Shown here: positions 1-7,895 of the stretch, piece after piece
Position numbering within the stretch: the first letter of the stretch is position 1
Layout: each line of letters opens with the position of its first letter
Program-made: the position numbers and the translations under genes
DNA from: Pseudomonadota bacterium
Lineage (GTDB): Bacteria; Pseudomonadota; Gammaproteobacteria; Steroidobacterales; Steroidobacteraceae
Length of the DNA: 50,317 nucleotides
Assembly: GCA_023457495.1 (NCBI GenBank)
Contig: JAEWLQ010000131.1
Coordinates: forward strand, 1-50,317
Direction of reading: 5' to 3'
The notes under the pieces: generated by a model
Database searches by the model: none
What the model was told of the DNA's origin: nothing
What the model saw: the letters and a program-made list of their open reading frames with translations, nothing else

Positions 1-40
1 GAGTGCTAACTCCGCGTTTTCTCACCCGGCACCTACCGGC

Positions 41-1744
41 CTACTCGATGGTGAACCACTGGACTTCGACGCGGCGGTTCTGGGCGCTGTCGGAGCTGGT
101 GGGTTCTTCCCAGCCGCGGCCGACGGCCTCGACGCGGGTCTTGTCGATGTCGGGGAATTTATCGAGCAGTGCGGCGCTCACGGCGAGCGCGCGCTGGCGT
201 GACAGCTCCATCGCCTTCAGCGCCATGCTCTGCACGAGCTGATCGCCGCCCTGGCTCTTGAATTCGTTCACGCGCGCGTTGTCGACGTGACCGCGCAGCA
301 GCACGGTCGAGCCCGGGCTCACCTGCAGGAAGCGCTTGATCGTCTGCAGGTATTCCTGGTTCTGTGCGGCATTGCGATCCAGGTTCGACGAGTTCGGCTC
401 GAAAAAGAAGCGGATGTCCTTGCTGAGCAGTGGATCGCCCTCGAGCGAGGCCTGCGTCGCGGTGCGGATCGGCGCGATCGCGATCTTCTGCTCGGCGAAC
501 AGGCCGCGCTTGGCGAGCGCATCCAGGAAGCTCGTATCGACGAAGCGCGACGGATCGGCGGGGTTCTTTATCACCGATCCATACGCAAGAACCGACGATT
601 GGAAGATGCCGCCGAAGGATCCGGCCGAATCGATGGTGCCCGCGAAGAATGCGCGGTTCTCCGGCAGGTTCGAAAGGTGCACGTGCGCGAGCTCGTCGCG
701 CGTCTCCTCGTCGGTCCACTTGAACGCCTTCGCCACGACGCCGAGATGCTCGGCCGGGCTGTCGCGCAGGCGGCGGTTGCCGTCGAGAATGCCGTGCACG
801 AGGCCCTGGACCATCTTCGGATTCGCCTTCGCGAAACCCTTGTTCACCGCGAGCACGTCGGCGATCACCAGCAGGTTGCGGTTCGACACCAGCACCTTCG
901 CGGCGCCGTTCGACGCCTCGACCACCTCGTCGGTCTTCGGCGTCCAGCCCACGCAGCCGTTGAGCCGGTTCGCGCCGCTCGCGAGCTCGTGCTGATACGC
1001 GTCGCAGGCAACGAAGGCGTCCTCGTAGAACACCAGGCCCAAACTACCCGCGGCCGGCTTCGAGTCGAGGTCGCGCAGCACCGTGACCGGCACGCCGGCT
1101 TCCTGCGCCAGATAGCGGATGAAGAACTCGCTCTCGTTGAACTGCGAGGCGGCGAGCGTCTTGCCCGCCAGCGCGTTGATCGAGGCGATGCCGCGATCGA
1201 CGACCACCATGTCCGCGCCGCGCGAGTAACCCAACTGGATTGGCACGATCGCATCGAACTGCCGGCCGAGCACGGCGAGCGCGTCGACCGTGGTGGCGGT
1301 CGCCGCGAGCCGGCCGTTGTTGAGCGGACTCCAGGTCTCGCTCTCGCTCATCGAGATCGCGACCTTGAAGCCGTATTCCTTGAAGAAGAACGAGTTCTCG
1401 TTCGGCTCGAGGCCGCCATTGGCGACGATGAGACCGCCGTAGCCCGCGTATTCGCTGATGTCGATGCGCAGCGTGTTGTCCTTCGGCACGAAGGTATTCG
1501 CGGCTTCGAGTGTCGGCGTCCCGGTGACGGGCTCGATGGGCGTGGGCGCGTCGCCTTCGGGCGCCGCGACACCGGTCGATTTGCCGGATCGCTGGGCGGC
1601 GCTCGCCGCGGGACGGGATCCTTCCGCGGAATCGCCGCCTTTCTTTCCCAGCCACAGCCAGGCGCCGAGGCCGATGAGGCCCAGCAACAGCACGATCGTG
1701 ATGATGTTGCCGGCGGCCGAGCCGCGTTGACGATTCGAAACCAT
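41..1744 (-). CDS. Membrane-anchored solute-binding protein fused to an OmpA-like domain
   Basis: About 567 aa, last gene of the minus-strand PspA/AAA+ module. I start at the ATG at 1744 because a strong GGGAGGAG lies 5 nt upstream; a GTG at 1774 would overlap the previous stop. Residues about 13-32 form one membrane segment after a short basic N-terminus. A Ser/Ala/Pro-rich linker follows, then a region of about 330 residues resembling a periplasmic solute-binding fold (PstS/NMT1-like). Residues about 430-567 are an OmpA-like domain, seen in LRGHVDNA, LSRQRALAV, VGRGWEEP and the terminal NRRVEV; the Asp and Arg that bind peptidoglycan in this family are present. The protein is probably held in the inner membrane, facing the periplasm and touching the cell wall. 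No ABC permease or ATPase lies nearby, so a sensing or scaffolding role in the module is more likely than transport. The ligand is unknown. Confidence 0.8.
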   Translation of the reverse strand: MVSNRQRGSAAGNIITIVLLLGLIGLGAWLWLGKKGGDSAEGSRPAASAAQRSGKSTGVAAPEGDAPTPIEPVTGTPTLEAANTFVPKDNTLRIDISEYAGYGGLIVANGGLEPNENSFFFKEYGFKVAISMSESETWSPLNNGRLAATATTVDALAVLGRQFDAIVPIQLGYSRGADMVVVDRGIASINALAGKTLAASQFNESEFFIRYLAQEAGVPVTVLRDLDSKPAAGSLGLVFYEDAFVACDAYQHELASGANRLNGCVGWTPKTDEVVEASNGAAKVLVSNRNLLVIADVLAVNKGFAKANPKMVQGLVHGILDGNRRLRDSPAEHLGVVAKAFKWTDEETRDELAHVHLSNLPENRAFFAGTIDSAGSFGGIFQSSVLAYGSVIKNPADPSRFVDTSFLDALAKRGLFAEQKIAIAPIRTATQASLEGDPLLSKDIRFFFEPNSSNLDRNAAQNQEYLQTIKRFLQVSPGSTVLLRGHVDNARVNEFKSQGGDQLVQSMALKAMELSRQRALAVSAALLDKFPDIDKTRVEAVGRGWEEPTSSDSAQNRRVEVQWFTIE

Positions 1745-1770
1745 GAGTGCTCCTCCCGTGAGCTTGTCGC

Positions 1771-2628
1771 TCACTCCAATTCTTTCTTCGCGCGTTTGCC
1801 CGAGCTCGCACGCCGCGATGCGAGAAGATCCGCCGGCGGCGGCTCGTCGGTGAACGTGTCGATGCCCGCGAACAGCTCGCGCTGATCCTTGAGCCAGCGG
1901 TTCGCCTCGTTGAGCGACGCGGTCACGGCGTCGAGCGATTGGGCCATCGTGTTTTCGTCGGTCGCGAGCAGCGCCTGTTCGCGCACCAGCGACACCTGCT
2001 GCCGCAACCGCCCCAGCTCCGCGTCGACGAGCTCGAGGCGCCGCTTGGCATCACGATGCGCGGCGTAGCGCGACTGGATGACCTCGATCTGCTGCTCGAG
2101 GCTGCGGCGCAGTTCCTCGTCGGTATCCGGCGCGGCGAGACGATCGCGGGCGCGCCGCTCCTCATCATCGAGTTTCCGGCGCTCGCGATCTGCGACCTCG
2201 ATCACCTCGATGAACGAGGCGCGCGCCGCGAGTAGTTTGAGATGCAGCCAGGCCATCTGCCGGATGTCACCGACCTGCGAGCCGGAGGCCGGCGCGCGCT
2301 GCAGCAGCGTGACGATCTCCGCGGCCTCGCGCTCGATCTCGTACTGGCGCGACTGCGCGGAGGAATCCAGGTGCGCGAGCAGGGACTCGTAGCGCGAGGT
2401 GCTGTCGGTGAATCCCGCCTCCGCGTCTACGACCTTGCGGAAGCGCTGGTTGCGCGACAGCGCCCACAGATAGATGCCCTCGAACCCGAGGCCGATGAGC
2501 CACAGTCCGGGATGGACGAACGCGCCCAGGAAGCCGAACGCCGCGAGGCCGAACCAGTTCGGCGGGATCGGCATGCCGAAAGGCCGCGCGTTGAAGGCTT
2601 CCAGAAGATAGGACGGCTTGTCCTTCAT
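1771..2628 (-). CDS. Membrane-anchored coiled-coil protein of the PspA/AAA+ module
   Basis: 285 aa; I do not recognise a named family. Residues about 20-55 are hydrophobic (WFGLAAFGFLGAF, then GLWLIGLGFEGIYLWAL) and form one or two membrane segments near the N-terminus. Most of the rest (about 75-250) is charged helix rich in Glu, Arg, Leu and Ala, likely a long coiled coil, with a basic tail. It starts 13 nt after the AAA+ ATPase gene and ends 26 nt before the start of the solute-binding/OmpA gene, so the three are almost surely co-transcribed. By position it could link the cytoplasmic PspA/ATPase pair to the membrane. That role is inference; the gene itself is well supported by its reading frame and tight spacing. 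Confidence 0.75.
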   Translation of the reverse strand: MKDKPSYLLEAFNARPFGMPIPPNWFGLAAFGFLGAFVHPGLWLIGLGFEGIYLWALSRNQRFRKVVDAEAGFTDSTSRYESLLAHLDSSAQSRQYEIEREAAEIVTLLQRAPASGSQVGDIRQMAWLHLKLLAARASFIEVIEVADRERRKLDDEERRARDRLAAPDTDEELRRSLEQQIEVIQSRYAAHRDAKRRLELVDAELGRLRQQVSLVREQALLATDENTMAQSLDAVTASLNEANRWLKDQRELFAGIDTFTDEPPPADLLASRRASSGKRAKKELE

Positions 2629-2641
2629 GGCGGCGATGGTT

Positions 2642-4303
2642 TCATTTCGATTGCGCCATCGCGCGGAAGGCGGGCGGCACGAAGCCGAGATCCGTGGCCT
2701 CGCGGATCGCGATGCGCATCTGGAAATCGAGGACGTCCGCGGGCACCGGGTTCTGATAACCCACGAGGCTGGCCTCGAGCGCGGCGCCGCCCGGCACGTT
2801 CTGCGTCTTGGAGTGCCGGTAGGCCTTGACCACCAGCGCCTCCGCGGCGCCGGGTGTGAGCAGGGTGGGCATGCGCGCTTCCAGGCGCGTGAAATCGGCG
2901 GGCTCCAGCGCGAGGCCGTAGCGGCGCGCGAGCGTGCCGATCAACTGGGCGCTCTCGGCGGGCGTGCTGGTCGGCAGCAGCGGCACTTTCACGTCGACGC
3001 GGCCGGGACGCTTCAGATCCACTTCGATGAGATCCGGGCGCGACGAGGCCAGCAGCCAAAGCACCCGGCCGCGATTGCCGCCGTCCGACATCTCCTGCGC
3101 GATCATCGAGTAGATGCGGCCCGAGAGACCGGAATCGCTGCCGCCGGATTCGCGTTTACCGAGCGTCTGGTCGGCCTCGTCGATGAACACCATGCAGCGG
3201 CCGAGCGCACGGATGAGCCGGAAGATCTTCTCGAGGTTGCCCTCGGAGGATCCCACCCAGCGGTCGCGGAAGTTCTTGAGCTTGACCACCGGCACGCCGG
3301 CTTCGCCCGCGAGGCACTCGACCAGGAAGGTCTTGCCGGTGCCGACCGGGCCGCAGAGTAGATAGCCCATCGGCAGGGCCTTGAGGTCGCCGGCGCGCCA
3401 CAGCGCGATGTCCTGGCGCAGCCAGGTCTTGAGCGCTTCCTGGCCGTGATAGTCCGCGAGCGAGCGTTTCGGGTCGATGAATTCGATGAGGCCGGCGGAG
3501 TCGCGCTCCACCAGCTCCTTCTTGATGCGTGACAGATCGGCATCGCCGATGGGCTTGCCCTCGTGGTGACGGGTCTTCACCAGGCTTTCGAGGCTCGAGA
3601 CGGTGACACCGGCCAGCGCGCCCGCGAGCTCGCCGAGATTCGCGCCGGGCGCGAAGGCTTTCGGCGCGCCGCGCGCAAGGATGTCGAGCGCGCGTTCGAG
3701 CGCCGAGCCGTCGGGCAGGGGCACGCGGATGCGGGTCGCATGCGCGGCCGTCGCGATCTGCGGCTCGACGTCGTTGAGATTGTCCGCGATCAGCAGGCTC
3801 GCGAACGGCAGCTCGCGGAACGGCGCCTCGCTCGCCCACGCGCGCAGCATGCTGGTGAGGCTGCCGTGTTCGAAGCCCGTGCCATCGGCGGGCACGATGT
3901 GATCGACGCCGCGCAGGATCACGGCCACGTTCGGCACGCGTTCCTTGCTGCCCCCACTGATACCAAGGGTGCGCAGGTTGCCGAGGTAGCGCGCGTAGCT
4001 GCCGATCCATTGAATCGCCTGCAGCGGCTCGCGCATGCGATTGCGTAACTCGGCACCCTGCCATTTCTCCACGACGTTGCCGCCGCGTTCGAACAGCAGG
4101 CCGTTGCCGAGGTCGTACGACAACACGACGTCGAAGCCCGTGAGCAGCGTGTTCTCGAGGTAGTCGGCGAGGTTGACGAGATTCGCGCCGACGGCCAGCC
4201 GGTCGTGCACGTTGCCGAACAGGATGAACTGGCTGGACGCGCCGCTCTCGTAGGCGAGCGCGAGCTCGGCGGCCCAGGCGGGAGCGTTTTGCGGAGCCGG
4301 CAC
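2642..4303 (-). CDS. Classical AAA+ ATPase, Vps4-like, linked to PspA
   Basis: 553 aa with a GTG start; GGGAGG sits 7 nt upstream. The AAA+ core is C-terminal: Walker A GPVGTGKT (about 318-325), pore loop RWVGSSE (about 348-354), Walker B CMVFIDEAD (about 370-378), and a second region of homology with LLASSRPDLI and KRPGRVD, which supplies sensor 1 and the arginine fingers. This is the classical AAA clade (Vps4, katanin, FtsH, Cdc48), whose members thread or remodel protein polymers as hexamers. Residues 1-260 hold a Walker-B/sensor-like stretch (VAVILRGVDHI, LLIADNLNDVEP) without a P-loop, possibly a degenerate AAA fold. No FtsH-type protease motif (HEXGH) is present. It lies 47 nt after the PspA gene. 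I infer that it disassembles or remodels the PspA polymer, as Vps4 does for ESCRT-III. Confidence 0.85.
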   Translation of the reverse strand: MPAPQNAPAWAAELALAYESGASSQFILFGNVHDRLAVGANLVNLADYLENTLLTGFDVVLSYDLGNGLLFERGGNVVEKWQGAELRNRMREPLQAIQWIGSYARYLGNLRTLGISGGSKERVPNVAVILRGVDHIVPADGTGFEHGSLTSMLRAWASEAPFRELPFASLLIADNLNDVEPQIATAAHATRIRVPLPDGSALERALDILARGAPKAFAPGANLGELAGALAGVTVSSLESLVKTRHHEGKPIGDADLSRIKKELVERDSAGLIEFIDPKRSLADYHGQEALKTWLRQDIALWRAGDLKALPMGYLLCGPVGTGKTFLVECLAGEAGVPVVKLKNFRDRWVGSSEGNLEKIFRLIRALGRCMVFIDEADQTLGKRESGGSDSGLSGRIYSMIAQEMSDGGNRGRVLWLLASSRPDLIEVDLKRPGRVDVKVPLLPTSTPAESAQLIGTLARRYGLALEPADFTRLEARMPTLLTPGAAEALVVKAYRHSKTQNVPGGAALEASLVGYQNPVPADVLDFQMRIAIREATDLGFVPPAFRAMAQSK

Positions 4304-4350
4304 GGGTCAGCCTCCCGGCGACGCTGGCGAACTAACTATCAGAGTCTCCG

Positions 4351-5115
4351 TCAGCCCTGGCCCTGGTTCTCGGGAGTGGCGGGTTTCTCGGTGGCGCCCA
4401 TCGAGCGTTCGGCCGTGGCCGGCGCGGCGTCGCCCTTGATCGAGATGCCTTCGCGCGCGGCGAAGTCCGCGAGCGCCTGGTCGGCGAGGGCGTTCATCTC
4501 GGCTTCCTTGATCTCGACCTGGCCCATGTCGACCGCGTCGCGCGCGACGCGGGCGCGGCCGGCGGCCTTGTTGCGCTCCTCTTCGACCATGTCGTGCAGC
4601 CGGTTCAGGGTGTCTCCCGAGCCGCCGATGTTCGTGATCATGCCGGCGCTCATCTCGTGGATCTCGGCCATCGCCTGCTTCATGCGCATGTCGTTGATCG
4701 CGCCCTTGAGGCTTTCGATCTTCGCGCGCGCGGTCTGCACGGCGACGTCGCGGGCCTTCACGAGATTCTTGTAGGTTGTCTCGGCCGCTTCGAGCTGGGT
4801 GCGGTTCTCGACGAGCTGCTGCTCGACCGCCTGCAGGCGCAGGGCATATTGGCCCGCGGCGGAGTTGTTGCCGGCGCGCACGTGCGCGGTGGTCTTGGCG
4901 CGCAGGTCGCGCTGCTCGGCTTCGAGCTTGCGGACCTGGCTCATGAGCCGCTCGGAGAGGCCGGCGTGCGAGGCGAGGCCCTGGTTGAAATTGCCTATCT
5001 GCTTGCGGAGATTTTCCTGCTCGAGCTCGAGCAGCGCCTCGGGGTTACGGCGCTCGATGCCGGAAACGAACAATGACAGGAACCCTTTGAACAGGTTTGC
5101 GATGCGACCGAACAT
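4351..5115 (-). CDS. PspA/IM30-family membrane-remodelling protein
   Basis: 254 aa. The ATG at 5115 is preceded by GGAGGG at suitable spacing and gives the family's typical N-terminus MFGRIANLFKGF, an amphipathic helix that binds membranes. An almost wholly helical body follows (about 25-215, repeated LEAEQRDL/LEAAETTYKNL heptads), then a Pro/Ala/Glu-rich disordered tail. PspA, IM30/Vipp1 and ESCRT-III form one structural superfamily that polymerises on membranes and keeps the envelope sealed under stress. The classical pspF and pspBC partners are absent from the window. Instead the gene heads an operon with a AAA+ ATPase, a coiled-coil membrane protein and a solute-binding/OmpA protein, an arrangement closer to the yjfJ-type branch than to E. 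coli pspABC. The family call is confident; the subgroup is not. Confidence 0.88.
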   Translation of the reverse strand: MFGRIANLFKGFLSLFVSGIERRNPEALLELEQENLRKQIGNFNQGLASHAGLSERLMSQVRKLEAEQRDLRAKTTAHVRAGNNSAAGQYALRLQAVEQQLVENRTQLEAAETTYKNLVKARDVAVQTARAKIESLKGAINDMRMKQAMAEIHEMSAGMITNIGGSGDTLNRLHDMVEEERNKAAGRARVARDAVDMGQVEIKEAEMNALADQALADFAAREGISIKGDAAPATAERSMGATEKPATPENQGQG

Positions 5116-5160
5116 TGGCACCCTCCGGCGAAAAGCCGCGCAGCCGCGCGGCGTCGCGCA

Positions 5161-5188
5161 AGAATAAAGGTAGGAGGCCGCAATGCAA
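5161..5188 (-). promoter_or_regulatory. Candidate sigma-70 promoter of the PspA operon
   Basis: On the minus strand TTGCAT is followed after 16 nt by TATTCT (4/6 to the -10 consensus), about 45 nt before the PspA start codon. It directly abuts the REP-like repeat at 5191. A GC-rich hairpin (GCCGCGCGGC/GCTGCGCGGC) lies in the leader. No sigma-54 TGGCAC-N5-TTGC site, as used by E. coli pspA, is visible. Weak prediction. Confidence 0.3.
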
Positions 5189-5190
5189 GG

Positions 5191-5242
5191 GAAATGGGGA
5201 CAGTCCCCATTTCCTAGCAATTGGGGACTGTCCCCATTTTCC
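5191..5242. repeat. REP-like palindromic repeat, copy A
   Basis: Two imperfect palindromes of the form AATGGGGAC-N-GTCCCCATT are separated by CTAGCAA; the whole unit could fold into two hairpins or one long one. It shares the core TTTCCTAGCAA and the GGGGACA/TCCCC arms with the repeats at 20226, 23596, 23692 and, degenerate, 36937. It lies at the 3' end of the methyltransferase gene and provides that gene's last codons and its TAG stop. No REP-associated transposase is in the window. Confidence 0.85.
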
Positions 5243-5948
5243 GGGCCACCAGCAGCAGTTCGGTGGGAAGATGAGCCTCGCGTGCGAGGCCCAGCCGGCG
5301 ACAGAGGCCGAAATCCCACAGCGACCACCACGGGGTGGAGGTGTGGATGTGGCGTTCTTCGACCTGGAAGCCCGCCTCGCGCACTAACTTCACGTATCCC
5401 TCGGCGGGGCGCTGCACGCCGGGTGGATGCCGGAAGAACCAGCGAACCGTCCAGGTGTTGATGAACGACTCGCAGGATTCCGACAGGAACAGATAGCCGC
5501 CCGGCGCGAGCACGCGATGCAACTCGCGCAGCGCGCCTTGCTGGTTCGCCACGTGGTGAATGAGCTGGTGACACAGGATCGCGTCCACCGAGGCATCGGG
5601 CAGATCGAGCTTCGTGACCGACCCGGTGCGCACCTCGACCGGAACCTTGCAGCCCTGCGCCGCCTTGCGGGCCACCTCCGCCATGCGCGGATCGACATCG
5701 ATGCCGACGATGGCGCGCGGCGCGAAATGTTGCTCGAGGAGCTGGAAGGCGAGTCCTTGCCCGCAGCCGACGTCCATGAGACGGTTGAACGATCCAGGCA
5801 GGTCCGGGCCCGCGAGCGCTCGCAGGTCCGCCACCGCCTGCGAAAGCACATAACGAAACCAGGTCTCCGTGGAGAGAAACCATTTACCGAAGCGTGTTTC
5901 GGAGACCCAGTCGGGCGCCGTCGATTCCATGACCGCATCATATTCCAT
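5214..5948 (-). CDS. SAM-dependent class I methyltransferase
   Basis: 244 aa from the ATG at 5948, which has AAGGCG upstream; ATG 5930 is an alternative. The Rossmann methyltransferase fold is clear: motif I LMDVGCGQG (about 57-65), the acidic end of beta 2 in GIDVDP (about 82-87), motif II/III around DASVDAILCHQLIHHV, and LHRVLAPGGYLFL. This is the Methyltransf_11/25 type; the substrate cannot be read from sequence. The reading frame runs out of the gene into the REP-like repeat, so the last residues (MGTVPNC) and the TAG stop come from the repeat. The start overlaps that of a membrane-protein gene on the other strand. Its link to the PspA operon downstream is uncertain because the repeat and a candidate promoter lie between them. 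Confidence 0.85.
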   Translation of the reverse strand: MEYDAVMESTAPDWVSETRFGKWFLSTETWFRYVLSQAVADLRALAGPDLPGSFNRLMDVGCGQGLAFQLLEQHFAPRAIVGIDVDPRMAEVARKAAQGCKVPVEVRTGSVTKLDLPDASVDAILCHQLIHHVANQQGALRELHRVLAPGGYLFLSESCESFINTWTVRWFFRHPPGVQRPAEGYVKLVREAGFQVEERHIHTSTPWWSLWDFGLCRRLGLAREAHLPTELLLVARKMGTVPNC

Positions 5949-6462
5949 GCGCGCCTTCGCCTTGCGGGCGGTCGAAGCGATGCCGCTCGCCATTTTCCTG
6001 CTCTACATGGCGATCGCGAAGCCGCGCGAGCAGGTCGAATGGCGCCTGCCGTATTACACGGCGACGGCGCTCGCCTTCTTCGCCACGACGCTGCTCGTGC
6101 GCCGCGGCGCCATCCTCAACCGCATCTATCTTGGCATCGCGTTGTATTTCGTGAGCGGCACCATCGCCCTGCTGACCCGCTGGCCGTGGATCAACGCCGA
6201 ATACGGCCGGCTCGAAGGCACGGCCATGATGTACTGGGTGCTCGCGACCGGACTCTTCTTCACCTTGTTCAATACGCGCGGCTACATCGGCCTGGACGCG
6301 GATCCACGCACGGTGCGCAAGGGTTCCTGGCTACTCCTCGGAATCACCCTGGCCGCGGCGGTTGTTTCGACGGCCTTCGTCGGCAACCGGCTCCTGTCCT
6401 CCTTCGCGCCATTCATCGCGGTGTTCACCGCGCACGGGATCATCAAAGCAAGGCTAAGATGA
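5947..6462 (+). CDS. Small integral membrane protein, unknown function
   Basis: About 171 aa from ATG 5947; ATG 5980 would give about 160 aa starting directly at the first membrane helix. Hydrophobic stretches (MPLAIFLLYMAIA, TATALAFFATTLLV, IYLGIALYFVSGTIALL, MMYWVLATGLFFTLF, WLLLGITLAAAVVSTAF, APFIAVFTAHGII) suggest five or six membrane helices. I do not recognise the family. The start codon shares a CATG tetranucleotide with the divergent methyltransferase start. It ends 23 nt before the M20 peptidase gene, so the two are probably co-transcribed. Confidence 0.65.
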   Translation: MRAFALRAVEAMPLAIFLLYMAIAKPREQVEWRLPYYTATALAFFATTLLVRRGAILNRIYLGIALYFVSGTIALLTRWPWINAEYGRLEGTAMMYWVLATGLFFTLFNTRGYIGLDADPRTVRKGSWLLLGITLAAAVVSTAFVGNRLLSSFAPFIAVFTAHGIIKARLR

Positions 6463-6485
6463 TGCCCATCGGACAGGGGCAAGCC

Positions 6486-7895
6486 ATGTACAAGAACACC
6501 CTCGTTGCCATTCTCCTCGCGTGCTCCGTGGGCGCCGGCGCCGCGGACAAGCCCACGAGCTTCGACGCCAGGGCGCGCGAGATCCTCGCCAGGACCGTCT
6601 CGTTCCAGACCGTGCTCGGCAGGCACCAGGTGCCGGCGATGGCCGAATATCTCGCCGGCGAATTCCGCGCCGGAGGGTTCCCCGCCGAAGACGTCACCGT
6701 CGTGCCTTTCGAGCGCCCCGGCGACAAGACCGCCACGCTGGTGGTGCGTTACCGCGGCGATGGCTCGGGCGGCAAGCCCATCCTGCTGCTCGCGCACATG
6801 GACGTGGTGGATGCGAAGACCTCGGACTGGAAACGCGACCCCTTCACGCTCGTCGAGGAAAACGGCTACTTCTACGGCCGCGGCACGTATGACGTGAAAC
6901 ACGGCATCGCCGAGCTCGCGACGGTCTTCCTGCGCCTCAAGGCCGAGAAGTTCGTGCCGAAGCGCGATCTCATCATCTACTTCAGCGGCGACGAAGAGAC
7001 CTCGCAGGCGACCACGGTTGCGATGACGCGCGATCACCGCGCCCTCGTCGACGCCGAATACGCGCTCAATGCGGACGGCGGCGGTGGCACGCTCGACGAC
7101 GAAACCGGCAAGCCCCTGTACTTCGCGCTGCAGACCGCCGAGAAGACCTATGCCGACTTCCTGCTAACTACCCGCAACCCGGGCGGCCACAGCTCGACCC
7201 CGCGCGCCGACAACGCCATCTACGATCTCGCCGCCGCGCTCGTGAAGCTCGGGCAGTTCAGCTTCCCGGTGATGTGGAACGACACGACGATCGCGAGCTT
7301 CCGCGCCGCGGGCAAGACGACGCCGGGTGAGCTCGGCGCGGCCATGACGAAGTTCGCCGGCGATCCGCGCGACGCGGCCGCCGCGGCCGTGCTCGCCGCG
7401 CATCCCGCCTACGTCGGCCAGACGCGCACCACCTGCGTCGCGACGCGGCTCGACGGCGGGCACGCCAACAACGCCTTGCCGCAATCGGCCACCGCGACCG
7501 TGAACTGCCGCATCTTCCCGGGCGTGAAGGTCGAGGACGTACGCCTCGCGCTCGCGCGCGTCGTCGGCGCGAACGTCGCGGTGACCACCATCGATCAGCC
7601 GATGTCGAGCGATGCTTCGCCGCTGCGCAGCGACGTGATCACAGCGGTCACCCGCGTGGTGCAGAAGTATTACCCGGGCGTGCCCATCGTTCCGCAGCAG
7701 GCCTCGGGCGCGACCGACGGCCTGGTGTTCCGCGCGGCCGGCATCCCGACCTATGGCGTCGATCCGACCTTCATTCGCGACAAGGATGCCTTCGCGCACG
7801 GTCTCGACGAGCGCATCCCGGTGAAGTCGTTCTACGACGGCCTGCGGATGTGGTACGACCTCATCAAGGAACTCTCCGGCCGCACACGCCCGTGA
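6486..7895 (+). CDS. Exported M20-family metallopeptidase
   Basis: 469 aa. The ATG at 6486 begins a signal peptide (YKNTLVAILLACSVGAGAA), so the longer upstream frame is not used. M20 di-zinc motifs are in order: HMDVVD (about 104-109, first ligand and catalytic Asp), YGRGTYDVKHG (about 130-140, bridging Asp), SGDEETS (about 167-173, general base Glu and ligand Glu), and a C-terminal AHGLDERIP with the last His. A lid/dimerisation domain sits between (PGGHSSTPRADNAIYDLA). Relatives are periplasmic or secreted carboxypeptidases and aminoacylases that trim peptides. Its TGA stop overlaps the GTG start of the next gene (GTGA), implying translational coupling. Confidence 0.88.
   Translation: MYKNTLVAILLACSVGAGAADKPTSFDARAREILARTVSFQTVLGRHQVPAMAEYLAGEFRAGGFPAEDVTVVPFERPGDKTATLVVRYRGDGSGGKPILLLAHMDVVDAKTSDWKRDPFTLVEENGYFYGRGTYDVKHGIAELATVFLRLKAEKFVPKRDLIIYFSGDEETSQATTVAMTRDHRALVDAEYALNADGGGGTLDDETGKPLYFALQTAEKTYADFLLTTRNPGGHSSTPRADNAIYDLAAALVKLGQFSFPVMWNDTTIASFRAAGKTTPGELGAAMTKFAGDPRDAAAAAVLAAHPAYVGQTRTTCVATRLDGGHANNALPQSATATVNCRIFPGVKVEDVRLALARVVGANVAVTTIDQPMSSDASPLRSDVITAVTRVVQKYYPGVPIVPQQASGATDGLVFRAAGIPTYGVDPTFIRDKDAFAHGLDERIPVKSFYDGLRMWYDLIKELSGRTRP

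Noticed and set aside
5113..5130. TGGCAC near the PspA start as a sigma-54 promoter
   Set aside because: It is on the wrong strand for PspA and lacks the TTGC element at the required spacing.
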